Source: Bacteroidales bacterium M5
Lineage (GTDB): Bacteria; Bacteroidota; Bacteroidia; Bacteroidales; Muribaculaceae
Assembly (NCBI GenBank): GCA_001689535.1
Contig: LUJP01000061.1
Location: 1-7,569, forward strand
Length of the DNA: 7,569 nucleotides
Direction of reading: 5' to 3'
Of the stretch, positions 4,830-7,569 are shown one piece after another. Under the pieces are notes generated by a model. It made no database searches, was not told the DNA's origin, and worked only from the letters and a program-made list of their open reading frames with translations. A program made the position numbers and the translations under genes. Each line of letters begins with the position of its first letter. The first letter of the stretch is position 1.

Positions 4830-6962
4830 TCAGCGCACCTGAGGTTTCATGCCGAGGTTCTCGAAAATAAACGAGTAGATGTCGGTCTGTTCGTCGATGA
4901 CTTTGGCTATGGGTTTGCCGGCTCCGTGACCTGCTTTGCTGTCGATTCTTATGAGCTTGGGAGCGTCGCCGGTGTCGGAAGCCTGAAGGGTGGCTGCGTA
5001 TTTGAATGAATGGGCCGGAACCACGCGGTCGTCGTGGTCGGCTGTCGTAACCATTATGGCCGGATAGGGGGTGCCGTCATTACGGATGTTGTGGAGCGGC
5101 GAGTAGTCCAGGAGATATTTGGCCATTTCGGGTGAGTCGGCGCTCGTGCCGTAGTCAGATGCCCAGTTCCATCCTATGGTGAAGAGATGGTAGCGCATCA
5201 TGTCCATCACGCCTACACGGGGTATGGCGACCTTGAACAGATCGGGACGCAGATTGACCGTTGCTCCTACGAGGAGGCCGCCGTTGCTGCCGCCTTCTAT
5301 TGCGATGTGTCCCGACGATGTCCAGTTTTCATTGATGAGGTATTCGGCAGCAGCTATGAAGTCGTTGAACACATTGAGCTTCTGCTGCTTGGTGCCGGCA
5401 TGGTGCCATGATTCGCCGTATTCGCCACCTCCGCGCAGGTTAGCCTGGGCGTAGATGCCGCCGTTTTCAAGCCAGAGAAGGCGGTTGGCTGAGAAGCTGG
5501 GAGGCAGTGAGATGTTGAAGCCGCCGTATCCGTAGAGATATACGGGGTTCTTGCCGTTGCGTTCCAGTCCTTTCTTGTAGGTGAGGAACATGGGGATTTT
5601 TGTTCCGTCGGCCGAGGGGTAGAACACTTGTTCGGTCACGTAGTCGTCAAGATTCACGCCCTCTATTTCGGGAGTGGATATCAGATTGCTGGTACCGTCG
5701 GCAAGATTGTAGGAGAATACCGACGACGGATAAGTGAACGAAGTGAAGGTATAGAACACATCGGGATGTTTCTTCGATGAGGAGACGGTGCCTACTGTTC
5801 CGAGGGTGGGGAGCTTGATTTCGCCTGTGGTGTTTCCGCTACGGTCGGTTACTACAAGGCGGTCGGCAGCGTCCTGCTGATAGGTGAGAATCATGCCTTC
5901 GGGAGTAAGCGAGACAGAGCTGAGCACGCCTTCTTTCTCCGGCACTACTTCCGTCCAGTTCTCGCGCTGGGGCTTGGCGGGATCGAGGGCCATCAGACGG
6001 TTCCTTTCTGCCCCATAGTTGGTGAGAAGAAGAAGCTTGCCGTCCATCATCCCTACGGGCGAGATGCTGTACTGCTGTGAGGGCTCGGCTACAAGCCACT
6101 GTGCCGACGGATTCGCAAGATTCTTGAGCATGAGCGATTCGCCGAAACCTTCGCCGCCACCCAGCACAAAAAGATAGTCGGAGCCTTCGGGCACGTAGGC
6201 TGAGTGGAAGTGAAGCGGATGTGCTTTGTCCTCAAATACCAGCTTGTCCTGCGACTGCGGGGTGCCTATTTTGTGATAGTATATCTGATGGTTTTCATTG
6301 GCGTTGGAGAATTCCTTGCCGGCTTCGGGACGGGGATAGGCGCTGTAGAAGAAGCCGTCGCCATGCCAGTCGGCGCCAGTGAATTTGGCCCACTCTATAT
6401 GGTCGTCGAGCAGCTTTTTCGACTCGGTATCCATCACGAAGATTTCAGTCCAGTCTGATCCGGAGCGCGACACGGTGTAAGCGGTGTATTTACCGTCGGG
6501 CGACTGCGCAAGGCCAGTAAGGGCCACGGTGCCGTCGTCGCTCAGTGAATTCGGATCGAGGAACACTTCCGGCTCGGTGCCGAGAGAGTCCATGCGGTAT
6601 ATGATCGACTGGTTTTTCAGGCCGTCGTTTTTTGAGAAATAATATTTGCCGTCGTTTTCACGGGAGGGCGCTCCTTCTTTGGTATAGTTGTTGAGTTGGG
6701 TAAGGCGCTTGCGGATGTCCTCGCGGAAAGGAATTTCGGCCAGATAGGAGTTTGTCACGGCATTTTCAGCCTCGACCCACTCCTTGGTGGCGGCCGATGT
6801 GTCGTTTTCGAGCGGACGGTAGGGATCGGCTACGCTCATCCCGAAGTATTCATCCACGGTATTGTCCTGTGGGGCTTTGGGATACGTTATCTGACGGTGT
6901 GCGCAACTTCCGAGCAAAATAGCTCCTGCTGAACTAATCATTATTAACGGGGAAATTTTCAT
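4830..6962 (-). CDS. Prolyl oligopeptidase (S9A), predicted lipoprotein
   Basis: A serine peptidase that cleaves short peptides after proline. The 710-aa product starts with a lipoprotein signal, MKISPLIMISSAGAILLGSC, where LGSC is a good lipobox with C20 lipidated, so it should be membrane-anchored in the envelope. An N-terminal helix and seven-bladed propeller (about 30-440) precede an alpha/beta-hydrolase domain. The triad is S559 in GGSNGG, D644 in DHDDRV and H679 in KAGHGAGKP, with R646 as the substrate-binding arginine. Spacing closely follows porcine POP (S554, D641, H680). The S9A signature region (about 522-565, NLRGGGEYGESWHHAG onward) is intact. The start is the ATG at 6962; the longer frame from TTG at 7040 lies inside the predicted -7 box and would hide the lipoprotein signal. 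It is the first gene of a four-gene leftward operon. The propeller normally restricts substrates to oligopeptides, fitting a role in peptide scavenging. Confidence 0.96.
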   Translation of the reverse strand: MKISPLIMISSAGAILLGSCAHRQITYPKAPQDNTVDEYFGMSVADPYRPLENDTSAATKEWVEAENAVTNSYLAEIPFREDIRKRLTQLNNYTKEGAPSRENDGKYYFSKNDGLKNQSIIYRMDSLGTEPEVFLDPNSLSDDGTVALTGLAQSPDGKYTAYTVSRSGSDWTEIFVMDTESKKLLDDHIEWAKFTGADWHGDGFFYSAYPRPEAGKEFSNANENHQIYYHKIGTPQSQDKLVFEDKAHPLHFHSAYVPEGSDYLFVLGGGEGFGESLMLKNLANPSAQWLVAEPSQQYSISPVGMMDGKLLLLTNYGAERNRLMALDPAKPQRENWTEVVPEKEGVLSSVSLTPEGMILTYQQDAADRLVVTDRSGNTTGEIKLPTLGTVGTVSSSKKHPDVFYTFTSFTYPSSVFSYNLADGTSNLISTPEIEGVNLDDYVTEQVFYPSADGTKIPMFLTYKKGLERNGKNPVYLYGYGGFNISLPPSFSANRLLWLENGGIYAQANLRGGGEYGESWHHAGTKQQKLNVFNDFIAAAEYLINENWTSSGHIAIEGGSNGGLLVGATVNLRPDLFKVAIPRVGVMDMMRYHLFTIGWNWASDYGTSADSPEMAKYLLDYSPLHNIRNDGTPYPAIMVTTADHDDRVVPAHSFKYAATLQASDTGDAPKLIRIDSKAGHGAGKPIAKVIDEQTDIYSFIFENLGMKPQVR

Positions 6963-7000
6963 CGTTGTGATAATTACTGGATATTGCTGGGTATTGATGG

Positions 7001-7028
7001 CGCCTTTGGCAAAAACAAAGGCGTTTTT
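7001..7028. promoter_or_regulatory. Leader hairpin of the oligopeptidase operon; terminator-like on the plus strand
   Basis: A perfect 8-bp stem (CGCCTTTG at 7001-7008 with CAAAGGCG at 7016-7023) with a 7-nt loop lies in the predicted leader of about 70 nt, near the 5' end of the leftward mRNA. Read on the plus strand it is followed directly by TTTTT (7024-7028), the layout of an intrinsic terminator. No rightward gene ends here, so it might stop antisense transcription or stabilise the operon mRNA's 5' end. On the minus strand no T-run follows the stem, so it is not an attenuator by itself. Confidence 0.5.
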
Positions 7029-7037
7029 AGCTGATTG

Positions 7038-7045
7038 CAAAGTTA
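7038..7045 (-). promoter_or_regulatory. Candidate -7 box of the oligopeptidase operon promoter
   Basis: On the minus strand TAACTTTG at 7045-7038 matches TAnnTTTG exactly. The -33 region is weak: GGTA at 20-bp spacing and TTAG at 23 bp are the nearest options. The start site would be near 7031-7034, giving a leader of about 70 nt before the ATG at 6962. The region upstream (7046-7080) is strongly AT-rich, which could act as an UP-like element. Confidence 0.5.
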
Positions 7046-7218
7046 ATGAAAACCATATAAATATATACCTAATTTAGCTTTATAACTGGTCGGAGTTTGT
7101 GAAATATATTGAATTCGAGGTTTTGGCAGCGTTTTTCTCTTTTGTAGGTGTGATGATGTATAATGTTGTCTATCAGTATGTTTGTTATTTATTAAACAAA
7201 ATTAACACAATTATTCTC
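7046..7218. other. AT-rich divergent intergenic region, no gene seen
   Basis: This separates the leftward oligopeptidase promoter from the rightward tRNA promoter. I find no convincing reading frame or RNA gene. A weak 6-bp dyad, TTTGTT with AACAAA across an 8-nt loop, lies within about 7178-7202, but AT-rich dyads of this size are expected by chance. Confidence 0.4.
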
Positions 7219-7231
7219 GCAATAGTATTGC
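7219..7231. promoter_or_regulatory. 13-bp perfect palindrome overlapping the tRNA-fMet -33 element
   Basis: GCAATAGTATTGC has two perfect 6-bp arms around one central base. Its right arm contains the ATTG that serves as the -33 element for the initiator tRNA promoter. The position is suited to a repressor or to sigma-adjacent control of initiator tRNA supply. Symmetry and placement are seen directly; function is inferred and chance is possible. Confidence 0.3.
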
Positions 7232-7257
7232 AGATTCGGTAATAATCCCTACCTTTG
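7227..7257 (+). promoter_or_regulatory. Promoter of the initiator tRNA gene
   Basis: ATTG at 7227-7230 (three of four bases of TTTG) and a perfect -7 box TACCTTTG at 7250-7257 are separated by 19 bp, as expected for the Bacteroidetes housekeeping sigma factor. The start site is about 7261-7264, leaving roughly a 10-nt 5' leader for RNase P to remove before the tRNA at 7272. Confidence 0.7.
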
Positions 7258-7271
7258 CACTCGTAAAACAT

Positions 7272-7343
7272 CGCGGGGTAGAGCAGTGGTAGCTCATTGG
7301 GCTCATAACCCAAAGGTCGTAGGTTCGAGTCCTGCCCCCGCTA
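7272..7343 (+). tRNA. Initiator tRNA-fMet (CAT anticodon)
   Basis: A complete 72-nt cloverleaf: acceptor stem CGCGGGG (7272-7278) with CCCCGCT, D arm GAGC/GCTC, anticodon stem TTGGG/CCCAA with loop CTCATAA (CAT at 7304-7306), T arm GTAGG/CCTGC with loop TTCGAGT, discriminator A73. Initiator features are all present: position 1-72 is unpaired (C opposite T), three consecutive G-C pairs sit beside the anticodon loop, and the D stem has A11-U24. CCA is not encoded, so it must be added after transcription. It is a single-gene unit with its own promoter and terminator. Confidence 0.97.
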
Positions 7344-7348
7344 CTTGG

Positions 7349-7387
7349 AAAGCTTCCTGGCCATTCCGGCCGGGAAGCTTTGTTTTA
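7349..7387 (+). terminator. Intrinsic terminator of the initiator tRNA gene
   Basis: A 14-bp stem formed by AAAGCTTCC-T-GGCC (7349-7362) and GGCC-G-GGAAGCTTT (7368-7381), including one T-G pair, encloses a 5-nt loop and is followed by GTTTTAT. It starts six bases after the tRNA, so the precursor has a very short 3' trailer. Confidence 0.93.
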
Positions 7388-7409
7388 TCCCCTTGGTAGG
7401 ACTCTCCCC

Positions 7410-7504
7410 CTGGGACGGTCGGCCTCATCCTGGGAGGGTCGGCGTCCCCGCCGTCCGCTCCCCGCGACGTTTTTCGGGCGACGGCCGGAGGCCGACGCTC
7501 CCAG
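7410..7504. repeat. GC-rich direct and inverted repeat cluster, REP-like
   Basis: Two adjacent 20-bp direct copies begin CTGGGACGGTCGGC (7410) and CTGGGAGGGTCGGC (7430). A third copy is inverted at 7490-7504 (reverse complement CTGGGAGCGTCGGCC). The second and third copies form a long imperfect inverted repeat (7430-7455 with 7480-7504; two substitutions and a small gap over about 25 bp) around a 24-nt centre that holds an inner CCCG/CGGG pairing. The whole could fold into a large hairpin or cruciform. Positions 7401-7500 are 75% G+C, far above the AT-rich gap before the tRNA. No start codon and no recognisable protein supports a gene here. It resembles dispersed palindromic intergenic elements, but only one locus is visible. 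Confidence 0.6.
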
Positions 7505-7569
7505 TGGAGGAGTCGGGTGATGTAGAGGTCGATGAGCGTAGATATCGGGTCAGCGGATTTTTCCGGTGG
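7505..7569. other. Right-edge sequence without a supported gene
   Basis: A minus-strand frame is open from the window edge through this stretch (reading PPEKSADPISTLIDLYITRL, then into the repeat). However, it continues through the repeat, the terminator and part of the tRNA before a stop, so it is not credible as a gene end. This stretch may be a further part of the repeat unit. Confidence 0.3.

Noticed and set aside
7178..7202. TTTGTT/AACAAA dyad in the AT-rich gap
   Set aside because: Six A/T-rich pairs with an 8-nt loop are expected by chance in sequence of this composition.
7410..7504. CRISPR-like array
   Set aside because: Only two direct copies with diverged bases, no uniform spacers, and one inverted copy; no cas gene is present.
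7040..7569. Minus-strand frame open from the right edge into the tRNA, as a partial gene
   Set aside because: It runs through the GC-rich repeat, the terminator hairpin and the tRNA sequence before stopping, has no start in the window and no recognisable domain.

Overview
The window looks like ordinary chromosome from a Bacteroidales bacterium, possibly Muribaculaceae. Support: Bacteroidetes-type promoters (TAnnTTTG -7 boxes), no Shine-Dalgarno sequences at the starts, moderately GC-rich genes between AT-rich intergenic gaps, a lipoprotein prolyl oligopeptidase, and a tRNA gene without encoded CCA. The family-level placement is an inference from gene style only.

Layout, left to right. Positions 1-236 hold no gene but carry a good leftward promoter for a gene outside the window. 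Positions 237-1326 are a leftward pair: a MIP18/DUF59 Fe-S assembly protein followed by an LpxH-like UDP-2,3-diacylglucosamine diphosphatase. A 116-bp divergent region with a 15-bp palindrome separates this pair from rightward nagB (1443-2252). nagB ends at a strong hairpin (about 2260-2315) with T-runs on both strands, which also terminates the leftward operon arriving from the right.

That operon (6962 down to 2330) encodes, in transcription order, a lipoprotein S9A prolyl oligopeptidase, a lipoprotein with a BamE/SmpA-like C-terminus, a PhnP-like metallo-beta-lactamase (MBL) fold hydrolase and a second, unrelated MBL-fold hydrolase. Gaps are 18-28 bp. The promoter is near 7038-7045, and the leader contains a perfect 8-bp hairpin.

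On the right, the initiator tRNA-fMet gene (7272-7343) has its own promoter and a long intrinsic terminator. After it the sequence shifts to about 75% GC and carries a direct and inverted repeat cluster (7410-7504) that resembles a dispersed palindromic repeat.

Functionally the genes are mostly housekeeping: lipid A synthesis (LpxH), Fe-S maturation (DUF59), amino-sugar catabolism (NagB), envelope peptide hydrolysis (oligopeptidase) and translation initiation (tRNA-fMet). I see no phage, defence, transposon or CRISPR signature. The least explained items are the four-gene peptidase/BamE-like/MBL operon, the leader hairpin, two palindromes overlapping promoter -33 regions, and the GC-rich repeat at the right edge.
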